From Pseudomonas kermanshahensis (GTDB lineage Bacteria; Pseudomonadota; Gammaproteobacteria; Pseudomonadales; Pseudomonadaceae): 64,000 nucleotides of DNA. The position numbers were made by a program, and so were the translations under genes. Position 1 is the first letter of the stretch. Every line of letters starts with the position of its first letter. Shown in pieces: positions 1 to 8,586 of this stretch. The notes under the pieces are model-generated. The model was not told where the DNA came from. It ran no database searches and saw nothing but the letters and a program-made list of their open reading frames with translations. The stretch is from positions 744,001 to 808,000 of the forward strand of contig NZ_JABWRY020000001.1 in the NCBI RefSeq assembly GCF_014269205.2. Direction: 5' to 3'.

Positions 1-1250
1 TCCAGGTTGCCGGCACTGTTGACGTTCAACTCACCCCCTGTACTTACGTCGGCGGCCAACAGGCGCATATCGGCACCCGATTGCAGCCGAACGTTGTCAT
101 GGCCGCGCAACTGCGTGCCCTGCTGTTGACGGTCGCGGGTGGTGCGCTCGCGGTCGTAGGTTTCGCGGGTGATGAAGAGGAACTTCTTGTTCCAGTTTTC
201 GCGATCGTGCTGGGTGTTTTCCAGGCTGTCGGCGTCCAGGGTGAGCTTCTGGCCGGCCGTGACCACCACCTGTTGTGCCTGGCCATCGACGGCGCGCAGG
301 GTCAGGTCGTCGGCGGCGCTGAGGGCAAGGGCGCCCCGTTCGCTGTGAAGTTCGGCGCGGGTGTCGGCCTTGCCGCTGATGTGCAGGCCACCGGCTGACT
401 GGATGTCGATACCGTCGGTGGCATGCGCCTGAACGGGCCCCATGCGCACGCCCGCGCCTTCGGCGGTGCTCACCACGCGGATGCGCCCGGCGCGCATGGC
501 CCCGAACAGGCTGGCATCGATACTGGCCGCTGTGCCGGGCAAGTGCTCGACCACCTGGCCGCTGGCCTGGTCGATGCGGTTGCGGCCTACCGTGACGTTC
601 AGTTCACCGCCGGCCATGAGCAGCCCTTTGCTGTCTACCTGCGGCGCGATCAGGTCAAGCGCGCCGGTGCTGTTGCTTTGGCCACCGGGCAGTACCTGCA
701 GGGCGCCGCTGGCATTGAGGGTGTCGAGGTACTTGAGTTGCTGGTCTTCGAATTCTGGGGTGCCGACCACGAAGCCCGCGCGCGTGGTGTTGATGAAGCT
801 GCCCCCGTTGAGGGTGATGCCATTGGGGTTGGCCAGGATGTAATCGGCGGGGCGGCCGAAGATTTCCTGCGGCCCCTCGATCAGCGAGGCGTTGCGGCTG
901 ATCACTTCATTGAGAATGGTCGAAGCCGCCTGGCCTTGGAACTGCGGGTTGGCGGCCAGGGCACCGGCCAGTTGCGATTGGCCGGCCTGGGTGGCGTTGT
1001 TCAGCACCACGCCGGGGTTGCCGACGTTGTAGTCGAGGTACTGGTTGTGTGACAGGCCGCCGGCGTTGGGGGCGACAATGTCGATCACTGGCACACCATG
1101 GCCATTGTTGATGACCGGGGTGCCACCTGGGCCGGTAGCGGCTTCAAGGCCGCCCTGGGCCAGCACGCTGCTGGAGCCGAGCAGGGCGAGGAAGATGGCC
1201 CAACGCAAGGTATCCGGGCGGGTAGACGTCAACTGCGAGCGCGTTTGCAT
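1..1250 (-). CDS. TpsA-type filamentous haemagglutinin-like exoprotein, N-terminal part (cut by window edge)
   Basis: The reading frame starts at the ATG at 1248-1250 and stays open to base 1, so the 3' part lies outside. I translated it by hand. Residues 1-31 look like a signal peptide (basic start, hydrophobic core, cleavage after VLA). A TPS secretion domain follows, with SHNQY near 67-71 and the family hallmark NPNGI at 141-145, then a beta-helix-like repetitive stretch. Proteins of this class are exported through the outer membrane by a TpsB partner, and the gene for one lies 29 bp upstream in the same operon. A purine-rich ribosome site (AGAGAAC) precedes the ATG. Whether this is an adhesin or a CdiA-like toxin cannot be told without the C-terminus. 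Confidence 0.93.
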   Translation of the reverse strand, partial: MQTRSQLTSTRPDTLRWAIFLALLGSSSVLAQGGLEAATGPGGTPVINNGHGVPVIDIVAPNAGGLSHNQYLDYNVGNPGVVLNNATQAGQSQLAGALAANPQFQGQAASTILNEVISRNASLIEGPQEIFGRPADYILANPNGITLNGGSFINTTRAGFVVGTPEFEDQQLKYLDTLNASGALQVLPGGQSNSTGALDLIAPQVDSKGLLMAGGELNVTVGRNRIDQASGQVVEHLPGTAASIDASLFGAMRAGRIRVVSTAEGAGVRMGPVQAHATDGIDIQSAGGLHISGKADTRAELHSERGALALSAADDLTLRAVDGQAQQVVVTAGQKLTLDADSLENTQHDRENWNKKFLFITRETYDRERTTRDRQQQGTQLRGHDNVRLQSGADMRLLAADVSTGGELNVNSAGNL

Positions 1251-1279
1251 GGTCTCGTTCTCTTTTTTTGTGGGGTGAA

Positions 1280-2947
1280 TCAGATGCTCAGGTTCCACTC
1301 CAGCACCCAGAAGCCCGGCTCCAGAAGCGCGCGGGGCAGGTCACTGGTGTACAAGGCGCGCTGGTAGTCGAGGCGCACGCGGCTGTCGGGCAAGCTCAAT
1401 TCGATGCCGGCTGCCGCGCCTGCCAGGCGTTGAACGGGGCTGTCGCGAGCCAGCCGGGTCCAGCCCTGATCGAGGCCGGCATAGGGCCGCAGCTGCAGCG
1501 GTCCGGCCCAGGCCGGCGTCAGCGGATAACTGAAGGTGTTACGCCAGACGGCACTGCTGGCGCCGGAGTAAGTGCGCAGGCGAAACCCGCGCACAGCCGA
1601 ATCATCGCTGGCCAGCAGTTGTTCGACGGCCGGCAGCCGGTCGCGGCTGTACTGCAGGCCCAGTTCGCTCTGCCAGCGCCAGGGCCGCTGCGCCGGGCCT
1701 TGGCGCAGGTGCAGCAGCGTGCCGCGGTACTTGTGAAAGTCTGGGCGCGGGCCCAGCGCACTGGGGGCTGAAGCGTCCGCGCCAAACCAGCCCACCCCTT
1801 GGGCGAACCCGAGGTAGCCGTGCCACAGGCCGCCTTCGAGCCACAGCAGGTTGATGCCCGCTTCCACCGTGGTCAGTGTGGGGCTCTGCAGGCTCACGGC
1901 CTTGCCGCCGGTGCGGTTGGTGAGCTGCTTGCGGTCCAGCCGGGCGCTGGCGCTGAGCATGCCCTGCTGGTTGCGCCATAGCACCCGCTCGGCGCTGAGC
2001 CCTAGAAAGCGGCTGTTGCCACTGCTCGTCTGGCGCCCCTGGGGGATGGGCGCGCGGTAGCTCAATTGGCTGACGCTGGCGGCGAAGGTCCACGGGCCGT
2101 AAGGAATGCTGTAGTACGCCGTGACACCGTTGCTTCGCCCCGGCGCATCGATGACGGTCCTGGCCAACGACAGGCGCAGGTCGTCGTTCAGGCCAAGCGG
2201 GCTGTCCAGGCCAATGCCGAGGTTCAGGCGATGGCGGCCGGTCAGTTCGCTGCCCCGGTTGTCCAGGCGGCTGTCCAGGTGCCAGCGCGAGGCGGTCTTG
2301 TGGGGCTGAACCACTATTCGGGTGCCGCCCTGTAGGGCGCCGGGCAGCAAGTCGACACTCAGTTCATAGGCACGCAGGCGGTTGAGTTGGTCGAGCCCTT
2401 GCTCCAGCGCTGGCAGGTACAGCGGCTGCCCCAGCACGTCAGGAAAAGCGCCACGCAAGGAAAGCGGCAGGTCGGTCCCAAGTTCGATCGACTCGACGAA
2501 GCCTTCGCTGATGAGGATGTCCAGTGGCGCCCCATCCTCGGGCGGCTGGCTCAGGTAAGGGCGGCTGGTGGGGTAGCCCGCCTGCACGTAGCGCTGGGTG
2601 ATGGCCTTGAGCAGCAGGTTGATGTCGACGATGCCCATGCAAGGCTGCATGAAGGGCAGCACGGTCGCTTCCAGTGCCGTGCCCGGCACCTGCCGATGGC
2701 CTGCCAGACGAACACCGGTCACCGCCCAGCAGTGGCTGTCGACCGCCTGTATGGCCTGTTTTTCGTCATCGCCTGGCGAGGCGGGGGCACGCTGCCAGCG
2801 TTCGAGCCGTTGTTGCTGTTCCAGCTGGCGTAACGTTTGCTGCTGGTCGCGCAACTGCTGGCTGGCCAGGTCGGCGGCCCAGGCCAGGGGGCTGGCCAGC
2901 CAGCAGGCAAGCAGGCTGCTGGCAATGATGCGTATTCGGTACGGCAT
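1280..2947 (-). CDS. TpsB outer-membrane transporter (ShlB/FhaC/HecB family)
   Basis: 555 residues, the usual length for two-partner secretion transporters. Residues 1-24 form a signal peptide ending in PLAWA. A plug-linker helix and POTRA region follow (about residues 70-220), then a 16-stranded beta-barrel region of alternating aromatic/polar segments ending in the outer-membrane signature LEWNLSI. The loop-6 motif VRGF, essential in the Omp85/TpsB superfamily, is at about residues 452-455. It should recognise the TPS domain of the protein encoded just downstream and pass it across the outer membrane. It is the first gene of a two-gene operon. The 200 bp upstream (2948-3147) hold no gene, only a weak REP-like remnant near 3060-3100. 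Confidence 0.95.
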   Translation of the reverse strand: MPYRIRIIASSLLACWLASPLAWAADLASQQLRDQQQTLRQLEQQQRLERWQRAPASPGDDEKQAIQAVDSHCWAVTGVRLAGHRQVPGTALEATVLPFMQPCMGIVDINLLLKAITQRYVQAGYPTSRPYLSQPPEDGAPLDILISEGFVESIELGTDLPLSLRGAFPDVLGQPLYLPALEQGLDQLNRLRAYELSVDLLPGALQGGTRIVVQPHKTASRWHLDSRLDNRGSELTGRHRLNLGIGLDSPLGLNDDLRLSLARTVIDAPGRSNGVTAYYSIPYGPWTFAASVSQLSYRAPIPQGRQTSSGNSRFLGLSAERVLWRNQQGMLSASARLDRKQLTNRTGGKAVSLQSPTLTTVEAGINLLWLEGGLWHGYLGFAQGVGWFGADASAPSALGPRPDFHKYRGTLLHLRQGPAQRPWRWQSELGLQYSRDRLPAVEQLLASDDSAVRGFRLRTYSGASSAVWRNTFSYPLTPAWAGPLQLRPYAGLDQGWTRLARDSPVQRLAGAAAGIELSLPDSRVRLDYQRALYTSDLPRALLEPGFWVLEWNLSI

Positions 2948-3147
2948 TGAAGCACCCCGCAGATGACGTACGGATTTCGTATTCGTCTGCGTGGATGCTA
3001 AGAATTAAGTGATTCGCTTGGATGCAGTACGCCGCCTAAGCGGATGTCAGGTGGGTTCGCGGTCGAAGGTGCGAAAGCTCCTACACGATGAGGGGTATGT
3101 AGGAAGCATGGAAGTGCAGCCATTGAGCCAGTCCCGTGCAGCGAGCG

Positions 3148-3666
3148 TTAGTTTTTAAGCTGCTCTTGGGGTCGCAGGCCTTGAATGATTGTCGCAGTCG
3201 ACAGCAGCAGGCGGAGTGGGTTGTGTTTCGAGGGGATGAGCATCAGCTCCTGATAGTACTTGGCTGCCTGCTCATCTTTTGCGTCCACAACGATGAAGGC
3301 CACCCCCGAGTGCATTGAAACCGTGTAGATACGACGGAAAAAGTCGGCCATCAGCCGCTGTCCAAGCCCCTTTCGCTGCATGCGCTGATCAACAGCCAGG
3401 CGACTCAGCATGGCTGCCGGCATGGGGTACCGAGGCATCTTTCTCGCCTGTTCTTCGCTCAGCTCATCGAGCGCTACTGAAGTATTCGCAAGGGTGTAGT
3501 AGCCAAGCAGCATTCCGTCCTCCAGGTACATGAAGGTGCGCGAGACATTGCGCTTTTCGTCCTGGCCGGCTTGCTGGGCTATGTAGGTATTCAGAGCGGG
3601 GTGGGTAGAGCAGTCGAACGAAGTTCGATCAATCGTCTTATCAAACGCTACGGTGATGAATTCCAT
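3148..3666 (-). CDS. GNAT-family acetyltransferase, probable toxin of a type II toxin-antitoxin pair (TacT/AtaT-like)
   Basis: 172 residues. It matches the GNAT toxin pattern: LNTYIAQQAGQDEKRNVSRT early (25-44), GYYTLA at 55-60, RYPMPAAMLSRLAVD at 79-93, the acetyl-CoA loop QRKGLG at 97-102, and a YY at 137-138 where the catalytic tyrosine of TacT/AtaT toxins sits. Characterised relatives acetylate the amino group of charged tRNAs and stop translation; the exact target here is inference. The ATG follows the upstream gene's stop by 9 bp, and its ribosome site (AAGGC) overlaps that stop, so the two genes are translationally coupled. GC is visibly lower than the flanks, which suggests acquisition by transfer. 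Confidence 0.88.
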   Translation of the reverse strand: MEFITVAFDKTIDRTSFDCSTHPALNTYIAQQAGQDEKRNVSRTFMYLEDGMLLGYYTLANTSVALDELSEEQARKMPRYPMPAAMLSRLAVDQRMQRKGLGQRLMADFFRRIYTVSMHSGVAFIVVDAKDEQAAKYYQELMLIPSKHNPLRLLLSTATIIQGLRPQEQLKN

Positions 3667-3675
3667 CGCAAGGCC

Positions 3676-4071
3676 TTAGCGCAAGGCAAGTAAGTTTCGA
3701 AGCGCTTCATTGGGCTCTGGAGGGTTATCGAGCAACTGATCAGCGATGTCGGCGTCCAGAACAGTCATGCCTTCCTGATCGAAGTTCAAAACCTCATCTT
3801 CGATTACAGAGCGAACAGCCAGGGCAGCAACCACCTTTTTGAGTTCGGCCAGTTCTTTTTCCATGTCGGACAAGTGTGGTGCACGGCTGGTACGCCCGCG
3901 CGAAGTGCCTGAGCTCAATACGCGGACGCTCAGGCTTTTTGTCGCATGCTCCTCAACTACTGCACCCGCATTGCGATAAGCCGTGACCATGCCACTCTTG
4001 CTGTGCAAGGCGATGACGCCTTTCCTGCCGGCAATTGGGAGGCGTGCTTTTGATTGCAATTGCTTGTTCAC
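3676..4071 (-). CDS. Probable antitoxin of the GNAT toxin, with an atypical N-terminal domain
   Basis: 131 residues from the GTG at 4069-4071, which has a GAGGGA ribosome site 6 bases upstream. A longer form from a TTG at 4128 lacks such a site and is less likely. The last ~12 residues (NPPEPNEALRNL region) strongly resemble the toxin-binding tail of DUF1778 antitoxins that partner GNAT toxins, preceded by an acidic linker. The rest does not show the ribbon-helix-helix fold expected there. It has a basic N-terminus (QSKARLPIAGRKG) and a short charged helix (MEKELAELKK). It is placed before the toxin, as is usual. The antitoxin role is inferred from position and tail; I do not recognise the N-terminal domain. 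Confidence 0.7.
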   Translation of the reverse strand: MNKQLQSKARLPIAGRKGVIALHSKSGMVTAYRNAGAVVEEHATKSLSVRVLSSGTSRGRTSRAPHLSDMEKELAELKKVVAALAVRSVIEDEVLNFDQEGMTVLDADIADQLLDNPPEPNEALRNLLALR

Positions 4072-4159
4072 AGTGAGTCCCTCTGGGTATGCCGATCGTA
4101 GCACATACAGCTTGACACCGAGTTCCAAGCATTGATTACAAGTCGCTACAAGCGCCCTG

Positions 4160-4714
4160 TCAGGGGCGGATCTCGATCAATGTCCCGTCCTTGACCAGTT
4201 CCCAGACTTCCTGCATGTCGCGGTTACGCATGGCAATGCAACCGTCCGTCCAGTCCAGGGTATGGAAGTACCACTCCGGGTATTCGTCGTTGATCGGCGT
4301 GCCATGGATCATGATCATGCTGCCGGCGCTTACGCCTTCGCGGGTGGCGCGGGCGGCGTCGCTGATGTTCGGGTAGTTGATATGCATGGCCAGGTTGAAA
4401 CGGTCGCTCTGTTTGCGCCAGTCCAACCAGTAGAGGCCCTCGGGGGTCTTCTTGTCGCCTTCGCGTTCCTTGGCGCCCTTGGGCTGCTTGCCCAGGGAAA
4501 TGCGGTAGGTCTTCAGCGGCTCACCACGGCTGATCAGTTGCAGGCGGCGCTCGGACTTGATCACCAGCACCTTGTCGATGAGCGGCTGCATGGCGGCCTG
4601 CGATTGCGACTGCGCAGGCACCGGTGGCTGCGGCTTGCGAATGATGGTCTCGGTGAAGGCAGCCTGGGACACCGAGGTAACGCAAAGGCAGAAAAGGGCA
4701 AACAACCAGCGCAT
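4160..4714 (-). CDS. L,D-transpeptidase (YkuD) family periplasmic protein
   Basis: 184 residues with a signal peptide (1-19, ending SQAA). The YkuD catalytic signature is present: His137 in the IHGTP motif and Cys159 in DWTDGCIAMRN, with the conserved asparagine and arginine after the cysteine. The family forms 3-3 cross-links in peptidoglycan or attaches or detaches proteins from it. At this small size, with no LysM domain, the specific reaction is unclear; DpaA/ErfK-like or endopeptidase-type members are alternatives. It lies 18 bp downstream of a Nudix hydrolase gene on the same strand and is probably co-transcribed with it. Confidence 0.9.
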   Translation of the reverse strand: MRWLFALFCLCVTSVSQAAFTETIIRKPQPPVPAQSQSQAAMQPLIDKVLVIKSERRLQLISRGEPLKTYRISLGKQPKGAKEREGDKKTPEGLYWLDWRKQSDRFNLAMHINYPNISDAARATREGVSAGSMIMIHGTPINDEYPEWYFHTLDWTDGCIAMRNRDMQEVWELVKDGTLIEIRP

Positions 4715-4732
4715 GAAGCAGCACCTGCAGGC

Positions 4733-5284
4733 TTAAGTAGTGGGCGAGACGTTCATCGGCGGCAGGTACTCATGGCCTATGGGGTAGTGCTGCCCGATGC
4801 GGTCGCGATAGTAGCATTCTAGTGTGCGTGTGACGGTGCGGAAAGCCAGCTCGTCCCACGGTATCTCATGTTGTTCGAACAATCGCACCTCCAGGCTCTC
4901 GATGCCCACATCAAAGCTTAGGTCGGCCAGTTCCGCGCGGAAGAACACGTGTACCTGGTTGATGTGCGGCAGGTCGAACAACTGGTACAGGGCCATGGGC
5001 CCTACCTGGGCGCAGGCCTCCTCGACGGTTTCGCGACGGGCGGCCTGGTCGAGGGTTTCGCCGTTTTCCATGAACCCGGCGGGCAGGGTCCAGTAGCCGC
5101 GGCGTGGCTCGATGGCGCGCCGGCACAGCAGCACCTGGCTACCCCAGGTGGGCAGCACACCCGCGACGATGTTGGGGTTCTGGTAGTGAACGGTCTGGCA
5201 ATACTCGCAGACGTACCGCAGGCGGCTGTCGCCCTCGGGGATCCGCTGAACGACCGGTTGGCCGCATGCGCTGCAGAATTTCAT
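4733..5284 (-). CDS. Nudix hydrolase with N-terminal zinc ribbon
   Basis: 183 residues from the ATG at 5282-5284, which follows AAGGGAAGA. The open frame extends further upstream but without a better start. Cys4, Cys7, Cys26 and Cys29 form a zinc ribbon (CSACG...CEYC), as in the Nudix_N_2 group. The Nudix box spans about residues 70-95: Gly70, Glu76 and RETVEEA with the metal-binding glutamates. The box's last conserved glycine is Cys91 here. Such enzymes cleave nucleoside diphosphates linked to another moiety; the substrate cannot be named. The gene is transcribed divergently from a second, unrelated Nudix gene 125 bp away. Confidence 0.9.
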   Translation of the reverse strand: MKFCSACGQPVVQRIPEGDSRLRYVCEYCQTVHYQNPNIVAGVLPTWGSQVLLCRRAIEPRRGYWTLPAGFMENGETLDQAARRETVEEACAQVGPMALYQLFDLPHINQVHVFFRAELADLSFDVGIESLEVRLFEQHEIPWDELAFRTVTRTLECYYRDRIGQHYPIGHEYLPPMNVSPTT

Positions 5285-5409
5285 GCTGTTCTTCCCTTTT
5301 GACTGGGCTATCTTGGCGCGCCGACGGGGCCGCCGCAAGCGCACGGGGCTTGGGTGCTTCGCGGCTTTGGTGCATCATGCAAGACAGGCCTTGGATACGA
5401 GAGTGCGCA

Positions 5410-6009
5410 ATGCTGGACGAGCTTCTTCGCCGAATGAGCAACCATGAACCTGCATCACTGGAAACTGACCGACGGTTTCCCGAAGCGGCGGTACTCTTGC
5501 CCATTACCCGCAGCGAAGCGCCCGAACTGGTTTTGACCCTGCGCGCCAAGGGGCTGTCGACCCATGGTGGCGAAGTCGCCTTCCCCGGTGGCCGCCGCGA
5601 CCCCGAAGACCCGGACCTGGTGTTTACCGCTCTGCGCGAGGCCGAAGAAGAAATCGGCCTGCCCCCTGGGCTGGTGGAAGTGATCGGTCCGCTGAGCCCG
5701 CTGATCTCGCTGCATGGCCTGAAAGTGACGCCATTCGTCGGGCTTATCCCCGATTACGTCGAATACCGCGCCAATGATGCGGAGATCGCGGCAGTATTCA
5801 CCGTGCCGCTGGAGTTCTTCCGCCAGGACCCGCGGGACCACACCCACCGTATCGATTACCAGGGCCGCAGTTGGTATGTGCCCAGCTACCGTTACGGCGA
5901 ATACAAGATCTGGGGGTTGTCGGCGATCATGATCGTCGAGCTGGTCAACCTGCTGTATGACGCGGGTATCAGCTTGCATCAACCCCCGGAACGTTACATC
6001 GAGATCTGA
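5410..6009 (+). CDS. CoA pyrophosphatase-like Nudix hydrolase (NudL type)
   Basis: 199 residues from the ATG at 5410 (GAGAG just upstream; an ATG at 5377 is possible). It has the CoA-specific signature LTLRAKGLSTHGGEVAFPGG (42-61) joined to a Nudix box with REAEEEIGL at 76-84. The spacing between the first box glycine and the REXXEE part is longer than in the canonical box, as is usual in the NudL/UPF0035 group. Family members hydrolyse CoA or its oxidised derivatives to 4'-phosphopantetheine and 3',5'-ADP. It is followed after 57 bp by a gamma-carbonic-anhydrase-like gene on the same strand. Confidence 0.88.
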   Translation: MLDELLRRMSNHEPASLETDRRFPEAAVLLPITRSEAPELVLTLRAKGLSTHGGEVAFPGGRRDPEDPDLVFTALREAEEEIGLPPGLVEVIGPLSPLISLHGLKVTPFVGLIPDYVEYRANDAEIAAVFTVPLEFFRQDPRDHTHRIDYQGRSWYVPSYRYGEYKIWGLSAIMIVELVNLLYDAGISLHQPPERYIEI

Positions 6010-6066
6010 GCGGGGCCCACCCTGCCGTTTGCCGCAAACCGCCGCCGTTTATCCTGAGGAGCGAGC

Positions 6067-6591
6067 ATGAAATATCGCCTGGGCGACCTGCGGGTCGACA
6101 GCCATCCAACCAGTTGGATCGCGCCCAACGCCACCGTGATCGGCAACGTGCGCCTGCAGGCCCGTGCCAGTGTCTGGTTTGGCGCTGTATTGCGGGGTGA
6201 CAATGAGCTGATCGACATCGGCGAAGACAGCAATGTCCAGGACGGCACGGTGATGCACACCGACATGGGCTCTCCGTTGACCCTGGGCAAGGGGGTGACG
6301 GTGGGGCATAACGCCATGCTGCATGGTTGCACGGTTGGCGACTACAGCCTGATCGGCATCAACGCGGTGATCCTCAATGGGGCGCGGATTGGTAAACACT
6401 GCATCATCGGCGCCAATGCGCTTATCCCCGAGGGCAAGGAAATTCCCGACGGGTCGCTGGTGATGGGGTCGCCGGGCAAGGTGGTGCGCGAGCTCAGCGA
6501 GCAGCAGATGCGCTTGATCGAGGCCGGCGCCGCGCACTATGTGCACAACGCCCAGCGCTATGCCCGTGACTTGGTGGTGGATGATGAGTGA
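6067..6591 (+). CDS. Gamma-carbonic anhydrase-like hexapeptide-repeat protein
   Basis: 174 residues made of left-handed beta-helix hexapeptide repeats (for example [11 protein letters not shown], then [21 protein letters not shown]). The three histidines expected to bind metal in the gamma-carbonic anhydrase/YrdA group are present, in MHTDMG and in GHNAMLHG. The ATG is preceded by TGAGGAGCGAGC, a strong ribosome site. Many YrdA-type proteins have no measurable anhydrase activity, so the enzymatic role is family inference. The stop codon overlaps the start of the next small gene. Confidence 0.9.
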   Translation: MKYRLGDLRVDSHPTSWIAPNATVIGNVRLQARASVWFGAVLRGDNELIDIGEDSNVQDGTVMHTDMGSPLTLGKGVTVGHNAMLHGCTVGDYSLIGINAVILNGARIGKHCIIGANALIPEGKEIPDGSLVMGSPGKVVRELSEQQMRLIEAGAAHYVHNAQRYARDLVVDDE

Positions 6592-6784
6592 AGCGGTCAA
6601 GGCAGAGCGCCCGGTGGCGTCGCCGTGTGTGAGCATCTGCGCGCTGGACGAGCAGGACATCTGCACGGGGTGCCAACGTACGGTGGCCGAGATCGGGCGC
6701 TGGGGGCGCATGGATAACACTGAGCGCCGCGCCGTGCTGAAGCTTTGCCATGAGCGGGCAGTGGCTGCCGGGATGATTTTGTAG
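6581..6784 (+). CDS. DUF1289 family small cysteine-rich protein
   Basis: 67 residues; the start is the ATG at 6581 (or the next at 6584), overlapping the end of the preceding gene by about 11 bp, so translation is probably coupled. It has the DUF1289 signature: SPCVSIC then CTGCQRT, with a C-terminal helix rich in charged residues. The cysteines probably bind a metal. The function is unknown; DUF1289 genes often sit next to unrelated metabolic genes, so context says little. Confidence 0.88.
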   Translation: MMSEAVKAERPVASPCVSICALDEQDICTGCQRTVAEIGRWGRMDNTERRAVLKLCHERAVAAGMIL

Positions 6785-6846
6785 GCGCGGCTGCCGCTGA
6801 CCCCAAAATCAAGTAACCTGTGCGGCTTGTCTGACGGTTACTGCTC

Positions 6847-7314
6847 ATGTTCTATCTCATCGCCTATATCAGCAGCGTAGTGCTGATCAACTACGCCTTT
6901 TCCAGTGCCCCGCACCTGGACATCATCTGGTCTGCCTGGGGCGGCCTGGTGTTCATCCTGCGCGACATGGTCCAGACCCGTTTCGGGCATGGCGCCTTGG
7001 TCGCCATGCTGGTGGCCCTTGTTCTGTCGTATGTCACCTCGGAACCGGCCATCGCGCTGGCCAGCGCCACCGCCTTCTTCATCTCAGAGCTGATCGACTG
7101 GCTGGTGTTCAGCATCACCCGTCGGCCGCTGCGCGACCGCCTGTGGCTGAGCTCGGCGCTGAGCATCCCGGTCGATACCTTCATTTTCTTCGGCATGATC
7201 GGCGCCCTGACGCCGGCCGTGATCGGCACGGCAATGGCCTCCAAGTTCGCCGGTGTCACTGCCGTGTGGCTGGCCATGGCATTTCGCGCCCGGCGGGCTG
7301 CCGCGGTCGGTTGA
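6847..7314 (+). CDS. VUT/YhhQ-like small integral membrane protein
   Basis: 155 residues with about five hydrophobic segments. The motifs [13 protein letters not shown] and [11 protein letters not shown] resemble the Vut_1 (PF02592) family, whose studied members (YhhQ) import queuosine precursors such as preQ0/preQ1. This protein is shorter than YhhQ, so the transport substrate is uncertain. I looked for a preQ1 riboswitch in the short leader (6785-6846) and did not see one. The gene ends 76 bp before purT. Confidence 0.65.
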   Translation: MFYLIAYISSVVLINYAFSSAPHLDIIWSAWGGLVFILRDMVQTRFGHGALVAMLVALVLSYVTSEPAIALASATAFFISELIDWLVFSITRRPLRDRLWLSSALSIPVDTFIFFGMIGALTPAVIGTAMASKFAGVTAVWLAMAFRARRAAAVG

Positions 7315-7317
7315 TGG

Positions 7318-7326
7318 TGTAGAATA
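7318..7326 (+). promoter_or_regulatory. Candidate extended -10 element for purT
   Basis: TGTAGAATA contains a -10-like hexamer TAGAAT (7320-7325), about 65 bases upstream of the purT start. No convincing -35 is visible, so this is a weak call from pattern only. Confidence 0.3.
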
Positions 7327-7390
7327 CGGGTCCTTTTTCAGCGGGCGGCGCTCAGCCTGGCGCAGCCCCGGACGCCTTCGAGGACCTGAA

Positions 7391-8572
7391 ATGACCCGTA
7401 TCGGAACCCCATTGTCGCCCACCGCGACCCGAGTACTGCTCTGCGGCTGCGGTGAGCTGGGCAAGGAAGTGGTGATCGAGCTGCAGCGCCTGGGCGTCGA
7501 AGTGATTGCCGTAGACCGCTACGCCAATGCACCGGCCATGCAGGTGGCGCACCGCAGCCATGTGGTCAACATGCTCGATGGCGTCGCCCTGCGCGCAGTG
7601 ATCGAAGCCGAGAAGCCGCATTACATCGTCCCCGAAATCGAAGCCATTGCCACCGCGACCCTGGTCGAGCTGGAAAACGAAGGCTTCACTGTGGTGCCCA
7701 CCGCCCGCGCCACCCAGCTGACCATGAACCGCGAAGGCATCCGTCGCCTGGCCGCCGAAGAGCTGGACCTGCCGACCTCGCCGTACCACTTCGCCGACAC
7801 CTACGAAGACTATGCCAAGGCCGTGGCCGATGTCGGCTACCCGTGCGTGGTCAAGCCAGTGATGAGCTCGTCGGGCAAAGGCCAGAGCCTGCTGCGCAGC
7901 GATGCCGACCTGCAGAAGTCCTGGGACTACGCCCAGGAAGGCGGCCGCGCCGGCAAGGGCCGGGTGATCATCGAAGGCTTCATCGATTTCGATTACGAAA
8001 TCACCCTGCTGACCGTGCGTCACGTCGGCGGCACCACCTTCCTGGAGCCTGTCGGCCATCGCCAGGAGAAAGGCGATTATCAAGAATCGTGGCAGCCCCA
8101 GGCCATGAGCCCGAAAGCCCTGGCAGAATCGCAGCGCGTGGCTCAGGCAGTCACCGATGCCTTGGGCGGCCGTGGCCTGTTCGGCGTGGAGTTGTTCGTC
8201 AAAGGCGACCAGGTGTGGTTCAGCGAAGTGTCGCCGCGCCCGCACGACACGGGCCTGGTGACGTTGATCTCCCAGGACCTGTCGCAGTTCGCCCTGCATG
8301 CACGCGCCATTCTGGGCCTGCCGATTCCGGTGGTGCGTCAGTTTGGGCCATCGGCGTCGGCGGTGATCTTGCCAGAAGGCCAATCGCAACAGACCAGCTT
8401 CGCCAACCTTGGCGCTGCGCTGAGCGAGCCGGACACGGCCATTCGCCTGTTCGGCAAGCCGGAAATCAACGGTACCCGTCGCATGGGCGTATGCCTGGCA
8501 CGTGATGAGTCGATCGAAGCGGCGCGAGCCAAGGCGACTCGCGCTTCGCAGGCAGTCAAGGTCGAGTTCTGA
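7391..8572 (+). CDS. purT: Formate-dependent phosphoribosylglycinamide formyltransferase 2
   Basis: 393 residues from the ATG at 7391, the standard PurT length (the frame opens earlier at 7253, inside the preceding gene). It has the N-terminal Rossmann-like region ([12 protein letters not shown]), an ATP-grasp core with [14 protein letters not shown] and the catalytic loop near [10 protein letters not shown]. PurT uses formate and ATP to formylate GAR in purine synthesis, an alternative to folate-dependent PurN. It is followed by REP-like sequences and then a convergent transporter gene. Confidence 0.97.
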   Translation: MTRIGTPLSPTATRVLLCGCGELGKEVVIELQRLGVEVIAVDRYANAPAMQVAHRSHVVNMLDGVALRAVIEAEKPHYIVPEIEAIATATLVELENEGFTVVPTARATQLTMNREGIRRLAAEELDLPTSPYHFADTYEDYAKAVADVGYPCVVKPVMSSSGKGQSLLRSDADLQKSWDYAQEGGRAGKGRVIIEGFIDFDYEITLLTVRHVGGTTFLEPVGHRQEKGDYQESWQPQAMSPKALAESQRVAQAVTDALGGRGLFGVELFVKGDQVWFSEVSPRPHDTGLVTLISQDLSQFALHARAILGLPIPVVRQFGPSASAVILPEGQSQQTSFANLGAALSEPDTAIRLFGKPEINGTRRMGVCLARDESIEAARAKATRASQAVKVEF

Positions 8573-8586
8573 TTCAGGACCGTTAG

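Noticed and set aside
6785..6846. preQ1 riboswitch before the VUT-type gene
   Set aside because: The leader is too short and lacks a recognisable preQ1 aptamer pattern.
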